Source: Branchiostoma lanceolatum (taxonomy: Eukaryota; Chordata; Leptocardii; Amphioxiformes; Branchiostomatidae). Taken from it: a DNA stretch of 64,000 nt. Of this stretch, positions 49,812 to 60,000 are shown in pieces. The position numbers and the translations under genes were made by a program. The stretch is from contig NC_089722.1 of NCBI RefSeq assembly GCF_035083965.1, positions 21,507,142 through 21,571,141 on the forward strand, read 5' to 3'. Numbering within the stretch: the stretch's first letter is position 1; each line of letters opens with the position of its first letter. The notes beneath the pieces are model-generated. The model was given only the letters and a program-made list of their open reading frames with translations. It searched no databases and was not told where the DNA came from.

Positions 49812-51222
49812 GATGACAGGGGCACTCTTTTCGTGATAGATGTGAGGTAAAGGACACAGTTAACTTTTCACCGCAAAAACACAATGTAGTAAACTTAGAC
49901 CACACACAAACTATCCTCACTGCTCCGTGAATAGTTTGATCTGGTTGGCTGGCACTGCATAACAAAGTTCTTGGCAAACCTTAGTAGCTTACATTTCTGT
50001 GACCTTCTGTCACCATCCTCAGGGTACTATAAATGCAGAAATGTCGCTGGGATTTAATTTCACGGTAGAGAAAAATGTAGTGTTCACGGTGGTTTTGAGT
50101 TCACGTTTGAAACAACATTAGTGCTACAGTCACACAATGGAACGGCTTTTCACGGTGGTTTTAAGTTCGCGGTAAAGAGTTCACCACGAACATAAAACCA
50201 TGGTGAACATTTCTAGCATTTTCAGGAACATATAATACTGACTGGTTCTACTTCAAACAGCAGCTACATGTAGGTGTCGCTGCTGCAGTGTGAAGAATAT
50301 AATCCCAAACATGACTGGACTTGATATCCTCCCTCATCATGGTTCATGACTGGAGTATATTTTCTTATCCAAACAATGCCCTTAATCCAACGAGTGCGTG
50401 TATGCACAAAGAGTGAAGATGGTGACTGGGGCAGTGAGGGTCACCAAAATGTTGGCTAACTATAATGAATATAAACTCTTTAGTGTACTAAGTGTGTTAT
50501 CCACTATCCTCAGTACTTCTACCGGTTTTATCATAAACCACCACAAGGACAGTCGTGAGAAATCTGCTCATTCCCACAACCACTTTGGAGAGTCCTGTAA
50601 GGCCACTGTTAAAAAATACGGCTATTATATATAAAGGCAAGAATAGGTTCAATTTAGCAGTATATGCACACAACCTGTTCGCTTACTTTAAATCATTGTA
50701 TCTATGCGTCTTCGACTTTAAACTTTGGCTGACTACGTTTGTCAACACAGTCACTATAAACACAAGGGACAGTTGCCATTATCAGTATGTTTTACCAGTA
50801 TTGCGTTTGTGATGATTACAACAAAATTCGCCTAGATGTGTTCAGCAATCTGGTACACGTGTGATTGATAACTTGTGGTTCAAATTTTACCCAAAACAAA
50901 TGATCACAAACCTTGAAAGTTGTTACGTTTTCTTTCCGTCTCCAACTTTCATGGATCCGCCTACTTGACCTTTACCCTCTAGGGATAAGCCGTTGTAATT
51001 TTAGCGGTGGCAAATATTTCAAGTGTAAAGTACAGGTTTCATCATCGGACAAAAGCGAAATACATCATTTTTCAGTAGTCTAATAACGTTATGCAATCTG
51101 ATAGTTCCTCTAGTTTTGACTGTTGTGTGTCCAAAATTTCAAATACGACGCAGTCAATTTGCAACCCCTACCCGGGGCTATGAGTGATTTATCCCCTTTC
51201 CCATCATTCAATTGGCTCCAAA
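49812..51222. promoter_or_regulatory. Divergent intergenic region HVCN1 / PRKRIP1
   Basis: 1.4 kb separates the two start codons. A 200-bp interspersed element sits at 50025-50226. Immediately before PRKRIP1 an inverted CCAAT (AATTGGCT, about 51210) is followed by CCAAAATGGCG, a YY1/TISU-like motif that overlaps the start codon at 51223. That motif favours initiation with very short 5' UTRs. HVCN1 upstream sequence shows no clear core element and its true first exon may be further away. Confidence 0.5.
50025..50226. mobile_element. MITE family 1, copy 3
   Basis: TACTATAAATGCAGAAATG start, GTTCACGGTGGTTTTGAG and TCACACAATGGAACGGC inside, both shared with the copy at 56304. Upstream of HVCN1. 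Confidence 0.8.
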
Positions 51223-53594
51223 ATGGCGTCGAAAGAGAAGAAAGAAGTGTTCATCCCAAAAACTCCGGCCGATCTACAGCGGATGAAGCTGGAAAAGCTG
51301 ATGAAAAATCCGGTAAGCTGTGGAAAAAATACTGGAGCATAGTTGTGCTGAATATAAAGCTAGGCAGTCGTCTGTGTTGTCAGAAAACCAATATGATTGG
51401 GTTGTGAAGGGGGGGGGGGGCATGTTGGTCCTGGAATAATTTTAGTGGAAAGTTGGATCTTTGAAAACAAATCATACTTGATACTATCACTATCAAGTAT
51501 GATTTGTTTTCAAAGATCCAACTTTCCACAAGTTGATACCTGAGACTTTCATAACCTTCTGATATTGCTTGCTAATTAATATTTTGCTGTTGATATTGAA
51601 ATTTTCTTGATATACAGAGAGATCTTCAATATATTTCCGTGTTGTTGCAAATACAGAATTTGCCCACAACTCTTTAGACTGAATTTACATATTTTGTCTC
51701 TGTCAGGACAAACTGGCTGCCATTCCAGATGGCCCGAAGGACAGAAAACATCCGAATGCGCCAGAATTTGTCAGGGATGTTATGGGTAAGTACACTCCAT
51801 GTCGTTAAACAGTCGGCGAGTTAGAAAAGTTAGTTTAACGTTAGAGCATCACAGAAAGTCAGTTGTTGATTGTCCTATCCTTTATATCTCCTACGTTTAT
51901 GTTGTACTGGTCACTTGTATGATTTGTAACTAACACATGTGAAACAGCTGTAGTAATCCCATTTCTATGGGACTCAGCAGTGCACAGAATAACACTTCTT
52001 ACTAATCTTAGCTATCGCCTCTTGCTGATTAGTCCAGGATTCACTTGAAACTATGTATACGTACTAGTATGTAGCTGGTGTGTTACGCCGAAGGGCGGCT
52101 ATACCGGTTACTAGTATATAGAAACAGATATAACCAGTAACTGCAAGTAAATATCATGTAAAATACAGGAGATGTGATATTTTCTGTGCAGGCTCCAGTG
52201 CAGGTGCAGGAAGTGGAGAGTTCCACGTGTACAGAGGCTACCGCCGGCGGGAGTTGTTTCGACAGAAACATCTTGATGAGCATGCCAAGAAGGTGGGTTA
52301 GTGTCTGATATTCAGGCTCTGATATCATGTAAGCTATGCAGAGAGCAGTGTCAAACATTTCCTATTCTTGACAGCTTGTCACAGTCATTGCACATTACAT
52401 AGGTATTTGTTCTATCCTTCATTCAGCAAAGTTACTAGTACTGTGAAAGTGGTTGAGATTTGCAGGAAAAATCAAGAAGACTACTACTCGGTATTCTTGC
52501 TGTACCACTGATTTTCAAGGTACCCATTCACTAGCTAGACCAATTTCTTATTTGTTGATGCTGTACTTTTTACTTCTTGCAGGAGAGCGAGAGGACTGAA
52601 TTTGAGAAGAAAATAGATGCCAACAAGCAGGCAGCAGAAGAAAAGACAGCCAAAAAGAGAGCAAAGAGGTGGGGGTTCAATATATACATGCACCCGTGGC
52701 GCAAACGGAAACGCCTGTGTTTGATCCTAGGGTAAACTCCAGCTCAAACATATTGTAAGGGATGGCATTCGTCATTTCTCAAGCGTCAAAACTCTGTGCA
52801 CATAAAAGAACCCAACACACTTATTGAGAAGAGTAGGGGTGACCTGGTGTGCTTGGCAAAAAAAATGTGAGCCGTAGCAAAGCGAAGCCACATTGCAGTA
52901 CCACTAGCTACTTAAAAAAGCATCATGCTTCACCTCCATTGAGGATGACTGCTTTACTTTTTACTTCTGAATCAGTATATCCTATTTACTGTTAGTCCTA
53001 CTCGTTTTGACTTGTGTAAGTAGAGTATAAGTTAAAAGTAATTGATGATTTTTTTTTCATTTACAGACAGAAAAAGAAGATGAAGAAGAAAATGAAGAAG
53101 CAGGAGGAACAGAAAGACACAGAGGAGGAAAAGAAAGGTAAAATTGTTTCATTCAAAACTGTCCAAGAAGACCACTCAGGGGACTGATAAAATCTGGTCT
53201 GTGTGGACAGGATTCTCAATGCTTGTGTCAAAATTATCTGACCCAAAAAAGTGGTCACATTGGCCTGGTGGTCCTCACGTAGAGGTGGTCTCTTGTTCAG
53301 GTTGGTACTACTAGTAGAAACATGATCTGGCCATAAATTTTTACTTGAGAATATTACTGTCCTCACGCTTGTGATGAAAACTATCATATTTAAGGAATTT
53401 TCACAATTTTTTACAACAAAATTAAGGCCAGACACTGTCATATCTGATATCCTTATTTTCCAACCACAATGTTGTCTGAACTCTATTAACTTCTCATCCT
53501 TACAGAAGAGAGTGAAAGTGAAGAAGAGGAAGAGCAGGACCAAGTAAAAGAAGATGATGGAGAAGAGAACTGTTTTGTGATTGGTGGAAGATGA
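51223..53594 (+). CDS. PRKRIP1: PRKR-interacting protein 1, complete, six exons
   Basis: Small nuclear, highly charged protein that binds dsRNA and PKR in mammals and is found in the late spliceosome (known for the family). Exons: 51223-51312, 51707-51785, 52192-52292, 52583-52668, 53067-53137, 53506-53594; 171 residues. Starts [15 protein letters not shown]. The family signature is intact: [15 protein letters not shown], then [20 protein letters not shown] and [10 protein letters not shown]. It is followed by a long charged helix ([20 protein letters not shown]), a poly-Lys segment and a poly-Glu tail ending CFVIGGR, comparable to the TMGR end of vertebrate forms. The start ATG lies in CCAAAATGGCG. 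Polyadenylation signal AATAAA at about 53944. Confidence 0.95.
51445..51529. repeat. Perfect 39-bp inverted repeat with 7-base loop
   Basis: Left arm 51445-51483 begins GTGGAAAGTTGGATCTTTG; right arm 51491-51529 is its exact reverse complement; loop CTATCAC. No mismatches. In PRKRIP1 intron 1, just after a G-run at 51407-51420. Confidence 0.97.
52680..52960 (+). mobile_element. tRNA-derived SINE, forward orientation
   Basis: A-box-like CGTGGCGCAAACGG, B-box-like GTTTGATCC, then AAAGAACCCAACACACTTA and a 3' part GCTTCACCTCCATTGAGGAT. Inserted 12 bases after PRKRIP1 exon 4. Confidence 0.75.
53150..53315 (-). mobile_element. MITE family 2, copy 2 (reverse orientation)
   Basis: Reverse complement of the family: AAAACTGTCCAAGAAGACCA at the left and GGTGGTCCTCACGTAGAGG near the right. 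In PRKRIP1 intron 5, starting only about 13 bases after the exon. Confidence 0.8.
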
Positions 53595-53943
53595 CCAATT
53601 GGTGCAAAGGAAATCAGACTGAGTCTCTTAGTTGGAGGAGGAAAACTGTGTCTAGATCAAATGTAGTTGTGTATTATGGGTATCACCTAAATCATAAATG
53701 TGGAAGGGGTAAATAGCTTATGGTTGAGACGACATTAACAAAGGATCTACATTGTAACTTGTAATTTTTGTAAATATGCTTATCTATGTGAGTGCTCAAA
53801 TAGAATTTCTCCTTTTTTAAGACAGCTTAGATATGATAGTTATGTTTTTACTTTATTGTTACATTTTTAGGTTCATAGTCTGCATCATACATGTAGCTAC
53901 ATTGGTAGTCTTTCTAGCACTATGTTGCATTCTTGACTAAAGA

Positions 53944-53949
53944 AATAAA
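53944..53949 (+). terminator. PRKRIP1: PRKRIP1 polyadenylation signal
   Basis: AATAAA 350 bases after the stop codon, in an AT-rich 3' UTR. No earlier canonical signal was seen. Confidence 0.6.
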
Positions 53950-55351
53950 ATGTTTTAAAACATTTTCTATCAAACGTTGATTCTTATACTACCAATAACT
54001 CAAATTCGAATTTCTATGAGTTCATCAGGTAGCTTTCAAACCTTTCCAGCATGCCAAAGACAAAAATCAAACACTGATATTGAAACACCTTTTATTTACT
54101 CTTGAATTATCAGACTAGTCAGTATAGACATTTCTGTAAAGGCAGGTGCCTCTATTAATTGGACCACTCAAAATACACAAAAACCAGTGTCTATTCACAG
54201 ATGATATGCATGAATGCATAGCCACAGAACTGTGCATGCTCATTGGCTTTCATAGGTCACATGAACATTGTAGCACCCAAATGTTTCATGAGAAAAAAAA
54301 TCTGTGCCACAAATGTGTAATTCTCATCAGGACAATTTGCTAATGCTTTGAGTGTTGCATTTTGCTTGGCAGACAGTCACGGGTACCCAAGCACAAAGAC
54401 TGGCAGACTATTTGCACATCATTTCTAATTATCGAGTAAGACCAAAGTGTTCATGGACAATATAGGCCCTCCAGATACATCAATGCGACAGGTACACACT
54501 GCAATTCACATGCCTGCTCAACTACACATCTATCTTCACAAGTACAATAAAAATAGACTTTTCTAGCAAAGAAAAAATCAGACGGAGAATCAGTAAGGTT
54601 ACCTTAGTGCCCGTGGACAATCTTCATTTGCTATTTAATTTCAACAGGCCTAAAAGAAGCAGTCGATTTCTAAAAAGCATCCTCAAGGTCTACATGTACT
54701 TGCAGACAGACAAATGTACAGCCTACCTTGAAGTCTCACAGACATACATGAAACAGTAGATGTAGTGATCTTTCTGTGTTCCTACCTGACAATCGCAGTG
54801 TAATAGAGTGCAGTACTGTAAGTTATGTCTACAACAAGAAGCAGACCACAGGTAATTACAATTCACCAATTCATTCAACACCATGTTGACAACAGCTTTG
54901 TTTCTTCCATCTAACTGAGGTGCTTTCTGGGGACACGCTCTACAGGCACTCTGTTACTCTGCATAGCCATCAAGTTTGCATGCATCAGATAGTCCTAATG
55001 GAAGTAGTTAGATGCAATTGGGCATATAAAGTGAAACATCTAGTAGTTCATGTATCTCTGAGTTTTACCATTAATAAATTACAACTAGTCAACCCCCTCC
55101 CACCCTTCCAATAGGTTGCGTCATAATTACTACGAAATTAATCTTTTACAGAAAGCACTGGATTATTTCATTGGAAACATCACATAAAAAGGTATCGTAG
55201 TCTTCTATTTGATTGACAGAGCTGGTAAATTCAAACACACAAATTAATGGAAATACAGACTTTTTTGCTCAAGATTTTACATACTGCCACTTCTTTAACA
55301 TTTACATTTGTGAGCAATTATGTTATACAAGGTGTGGAATACGACCACACA

Positions 55352-55426
55352 TAGCCTGGTATTCATCCATTTTCAGCTTTGTCTTGGCAAGATAGTGAGC
55401 ATTGTGGAGATGGATACCAGGCTACA
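55352..55426. mobile_element. Palindromic TAGCCT element without clear target duplication
   Basis: TAGCCTGGTATTCATCCA against TGGATACCAGGCTA. Termini match the two elements at 41.7 and 46.8 kb in the first six bases; flanks CCACACA and CAACAAG are not a convincing duplication. Confidence 0.65.
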
Positions 55427-56303
55427 ACAAGCAGTGAACAGTATCAAGCTTCAGACATCAGAACAAGTACTAGTAGTTTTTAATCGCAAAATATATATTA
55501 GTCAACTTAGCTGTATATATGTCCATCCCAACTATTGATAAACAGTCCCTGACAACTTCCCTCTTATCATACACCCATGATTTGTCTTAAAAACATGTGG
55601 CTGTGGAGAAAATATCATGGGCATTACCTGTAAATACAGCATAGTGAAAATTTATTTTCATCTTAACACATCACGCAAAGCTGCCACTTATCCAGCATAA
55701 GGCGACAAGAAGGAAGAATTTACAACATTAATCTATTTTTCAGGTTTGAACTGGTTTTACTCTTCACATTACATAACAAGGGACTGATTATAAGAAATCA
55801 GAAAAACCCTAAATTACCACTAATCAAGTATAGTATCAGAGGTCCCTTACCATTTTCTACAGCTCTCAAATTACATCACTTTGTTCTGTGTTCCTTTTTC
55901 TCAAAGTTAACTCTGATATGAGCCAATTGTCGATTTCTACGGGGACATCACAGAAAAAGAAACCAATTCACAGTACTGGCTAATCTGTTGTAACATACAC
56001 AGAAGTACAGTTTTTGTTACAGAGATTGGGGCACCTACATCATTTCTTTATTTACAAGGACTAACCCTTTGTGATATCTAGGTTAGCAGTGGGAAGATAA
56101 CTAAAATGGTCGTTCATCAGGTAAGACCAACTCTAGAGGGTAGCTATGTGAGATAACCCGCTGCACGTGGCATGGTTGTGTAGTTCCCGCGGAGGTAAGG
56201 GGGTTACGTCTCCCTCGTACCGCGCACCTCTCCCTCTTTTCTTTGCTGCAAAACAAGAAGAAGCCATGTAAGTCACGCATCAAGCCTCTCGAGTTTGATT
56301 GAA

Positions 56304-56515
56304 TACTGTAAATGAAGAAATGTTCACTGGGATTTTGTTTTACGGTAAGGAGAAAATGGAGTGTTAATGGTGGTTTTGAGTTTGCGTCTGAAACAACAGT
56401 AGTACTACAGTCACACAATGGAAAGGCTTTTCACAGTGGTTTAAAGTTCGCGGTAAAGAGTTCACCGCGAAAACTGAAACATAAAACCATCAGGAACATT
56501 TCTGCATTTACAGTA
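56304..56515. mobile_element. MITE family 1, copy 4
   Basis: TACTGTAAATGAAGAAATG at the left, TTCTGCATTTACAGTA at the right. It is the best preserved copy: both termini are inverted over about 16 bp. Confidence 0.82.
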
Positions 56516-56631
56516 GGCAGACACTTCGCTATCATAACAGCTACTCTTTTGGGAGGCGTTTTCAAGAATTCAACTGACAGTTCAAGTGTGGGATCATGAA
56601 AAGCACCATAGTGAACAAACTGTTCATATCA

Positions 56632-56813
56632 TACAGTCAAACCTGTACAAGTGACCACCTCTACATAAGGACCACTTGGCCAAATTGATCACTTTTTGGT
56701 GATTCCTTAGATATTTTTTACCATTAAGATATGATCAAGTATCAAGAATCCTGTCCACACAGACCAGATTTTATCAGTCCCCTGAGTGGTCTTCTTGGGC
56801 AGTTTTGACTGTA
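56632..56813 (+). mobile_element. MITE family 2, copy 3, intact termini
   Basis: TACAGTCAAACCTGTACAAG at the left and GCAGTTTTGACTGTA at the right form inverted termini, with TA at each outer edge. Confidence 0.85.
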
Positions 56814-57077
56814 TATATATCATTATATACTTCCTTTTTAGACCATAAAATCTTCCTTTTTAGACCATAAGATCTCCAAGCAGCAGCTTAGATTAGATAG
56901 ATGTGGCATAAACAGACAACCAGCTGTAGACCTTAAACCAACACCATAATGCCAGACCACAGCAACGACAGAAGAACATCAGTCAGTACTTATAGAGTGA
57001 AGAAAAGAACATTGTAACAGTGCCCTTCAAGTGCAACCAGCTAATCTTACAAAAACAGACCACTTTTGTAGAATGCT

Positions 57078-60000
57078 TTAGTCTAAGGATCCGTGCCCAC
57101 GAATCTCATCTTCGGCACGTTGCTGGGAGGAAAAAGTACATGGCATGCTATCACCACTAACACATGCAAAAAAACATATTTTAAAGACTACATATTGCTC
57201 CCTAGCCTGTGTTACACAGTCTCTTGCTTCCAGGTGCTAGTTGGCCCCTTCCTAAAGAGGAGAGCCGGTCCATTGAACAGGTCTTTTGGAGTTCAATTTA
57301 TTCAGGCTACATTGCTTGTCTTTGATATTTATCATCAGTTTAAAATCTGATAAAATATAAGGTGAACTTTTGTAAAATGGAGTCACCAGTTCAGAATCAG
57401 AAGATGATTGTTAAAATCAACAACTTTGAAGGTGTTGGACTATCAGAAGGAAGTAGGTCAGACTTACTTTTTGAAGAATGCAATATGTAAACTAAAAATT
57501 CTATCTTGCTCAACTTTTAGATATAAAATTGAACTAATCACCTTTGCGCTAAGAGTCAGAGGGAACTAGGTTATAGCTCCTTATTGAGAATGAAATACAT
57601 CAACTAAAATTTTGGCCTCCCTTGCCCAAATCTTAGATCTTAAAATATTGGATGTCAGGGTTTCGCCTAAGCAGCTCACCTTGTCCAACTCCAGTTTAGT
57701 CTCGTCCTCCAGACGGCGGATGTCCTCCATCGTCAGACCATGCCACTCGTCCAGCCAACAGAACAGCTGGCGGTGGAAGTTGGTGAAAATCCGGCGCTCC
57801 GACTGGCGGAACAGAAGGTCACACGTTGGGAACAAATTAGACAAACCTGAAGTTAAGCATGCTGTTTGATTTGGAGACCACAGAATTGGTCATGTGCATG
57901 TTTTTGCATGCATTCAGTTGTGCATGTTTTTACATGCACTAAGTTGTGCATGTTTTTGCATGCACTCAGTTGTGCATGTTTTTGCATGCATTCAGTTGTG
58001 CATGTTTTCAATTGTGAATGTTTTTGCATGCATTCAGTTGGGGAAAAATATGTATCGGGTAATCAGAATTTTAAACAGACTTCTATTGAACACATCAACT
58101 GTGCATAATTAGGGAAGGGGCGGTGCAAATGGTATGATGGGTATACAGGTATTCCAGACAAATACAGCAATAGATATTTTCTTTCAAAGCCAAGCTTTCT
58201 TTTTGCTAAAAAGCTGAGGAATTCAGTTGCAACTTATCAAAAAATCAGTCAGAAATGTGACTTTTCTCAAAAGAACATAGTATAAATATCACTGACAGTA
58301 CAAAAGCCTAAACAATCCCAAAATTCGTATGAAAATTTTTATTGCATTTTATACAGAAAACCAAAAATTTCAAGTAAGCAAATCCAGAACTTTGATTATC
58401 AAATGTTCCCTCAACACTTTGTTGTTACCATGCAAGAACACATACCTAGCACATTGCCCAGGACAATACATCACGCAGAATGGACGAATCCTCACACAAG
58501 AAACACGCAAGAGAGCGGAAACGCTTGCGAAGTTGCCTAATATGCCAAACTTGTTTCCCCGACCACAGCCTATATGTCATTGTTCAAAGTTGAAAGGAAT
58601 TACCATCTGACCTTTGAACTATGACATTCTAAGGTCAGTGGTTAAAAGGAGAATCTTTTCAACAAAAAGCACAAGAGAGCCGAAAGACTTGAGAAGGTGC
58701 TAAATATGCCGAACTTGTTTCCCTGACCACAGCCTATATTTCATTGTTCAAAGGTAGAGGGTATTACCATCCGACCTTTGAACTATGACACTTTTAAAGG
58801 TCAGGGGTTAAGAGGTAGAAAAAGCACATCCAGGATCAAAACACTGCAAAACGATGGAGGGTTAGCAGCTTGGTTAGCCGTGCAGGACAGGACGATGTTA
58901 CCATGAAGGCCTACAGCACAAGGGAAAGGGTCCGACTTTGCCACATGCACCTCTCACCTTCTGGATAAAGTGCTCTACTGCGGTTTGCAGCCCCCACCAC
59001 TTGAACTCTATAGTAACTAACTTGTATGCACACATGAGGGCCTCTTTCTCCTGAAATAACAGGGCCATAGGTAAGTACATGGGACAGACAACAATTCACC
59101 CCTCTGGGCAACAGTTTGTGAACAACACTTGAAATGGAAAGTCGCAGTATTTTTGAAAACTTGAGATTTTGAAGGCCTTTGTTATCTCTTGTTTATGATG
59201 TGTCTGTTTGTTGATTTTTCGTTTCCACACTTATTTCATGCTAATACATGCTAGGCATGTTGGGGACAATGACAGGAAGTTAGGTCAAAGGTCCCAGAAT
59301 AGGTTATCTCATTTCCTGCCATCAATTTCCTGCTGCACATCTGTTGCCATATGGGAGCCAGTGGGAAAATCCACAGAGTCAGCGAGAAATTTGTAAAAAC
59401 TAATGATATTTCACCAAAGTATAAGATCGTCAATTTCTTGTTTTCCCCTGCTTTCCATTTCATGTACAAGGTATCGGCACAAACCATTACCGCAGGAGGG
59501 GGTACACGTGGACACAGCTATCGCTTCTTACCTTCTGAATGAACTTTTCCACTGCAGTTTGAAGCCCCCACCACTTGAATTCAACAGTTACTAACTTGTA
59601 GGCACACATCTGCGCCTGGTCTGTCTGTGAACAAAAGTTGTGTAGCATACTGTGTTCAATTCTGCAGGGCTCCTCTTTTTCTAGCATTTTCATAACATCC
59701 AGAATCTCCATCCACAGTGTGAGAAGCTTTGATAATTACTACAATCCACATTTATGAATGCCTGAATGCTGATTTCTCTGTATTTGGTTTTCAAGAAGTT
59801 GTAGCCAGGGGTTGGTGTCCTAAATCTATAAAAGGCCATTAAGTTGTTTTCTTTACAAACTATCAGACAAGATGACCCATCTGTGGAATATCTGGATGCA
59901 TGAAAATGCTTGCTATAAACTATAAAAAAGATTGAAAATCAATAGTAGTACAAACAAAATGTAGTTGATCTTCTTAATGATTCCATAATTTTGAAATACA

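Larger units (their letters stand above)
53960..57077. other. Convergent intergenic region PRKRIP1 / PITP
   Basis: No gene recognised. Contains three mobile elements (55352, 56304, 56632). TTTATT at about 54090, 56046 and 57296 are possible PITP polyadenylation signals on the minus strand, so much of this may be a long PITP 3' UTR. Confidence 0.4.

Noticed and set aside
53061-53543. 160-codon minus-strand open frame
   Set aside because: Antisense to the Lys/Glu-rich PRKRIP1 exons 5 and 6; it reads as Phe/Ser/Leu and runs through the mobile element between them.
57866-58112. Two overlapping frames rich in Cys-Met-His
   Set aside because: Translation of a 26-bp minisatellite; repetitive peptide is a by-product.
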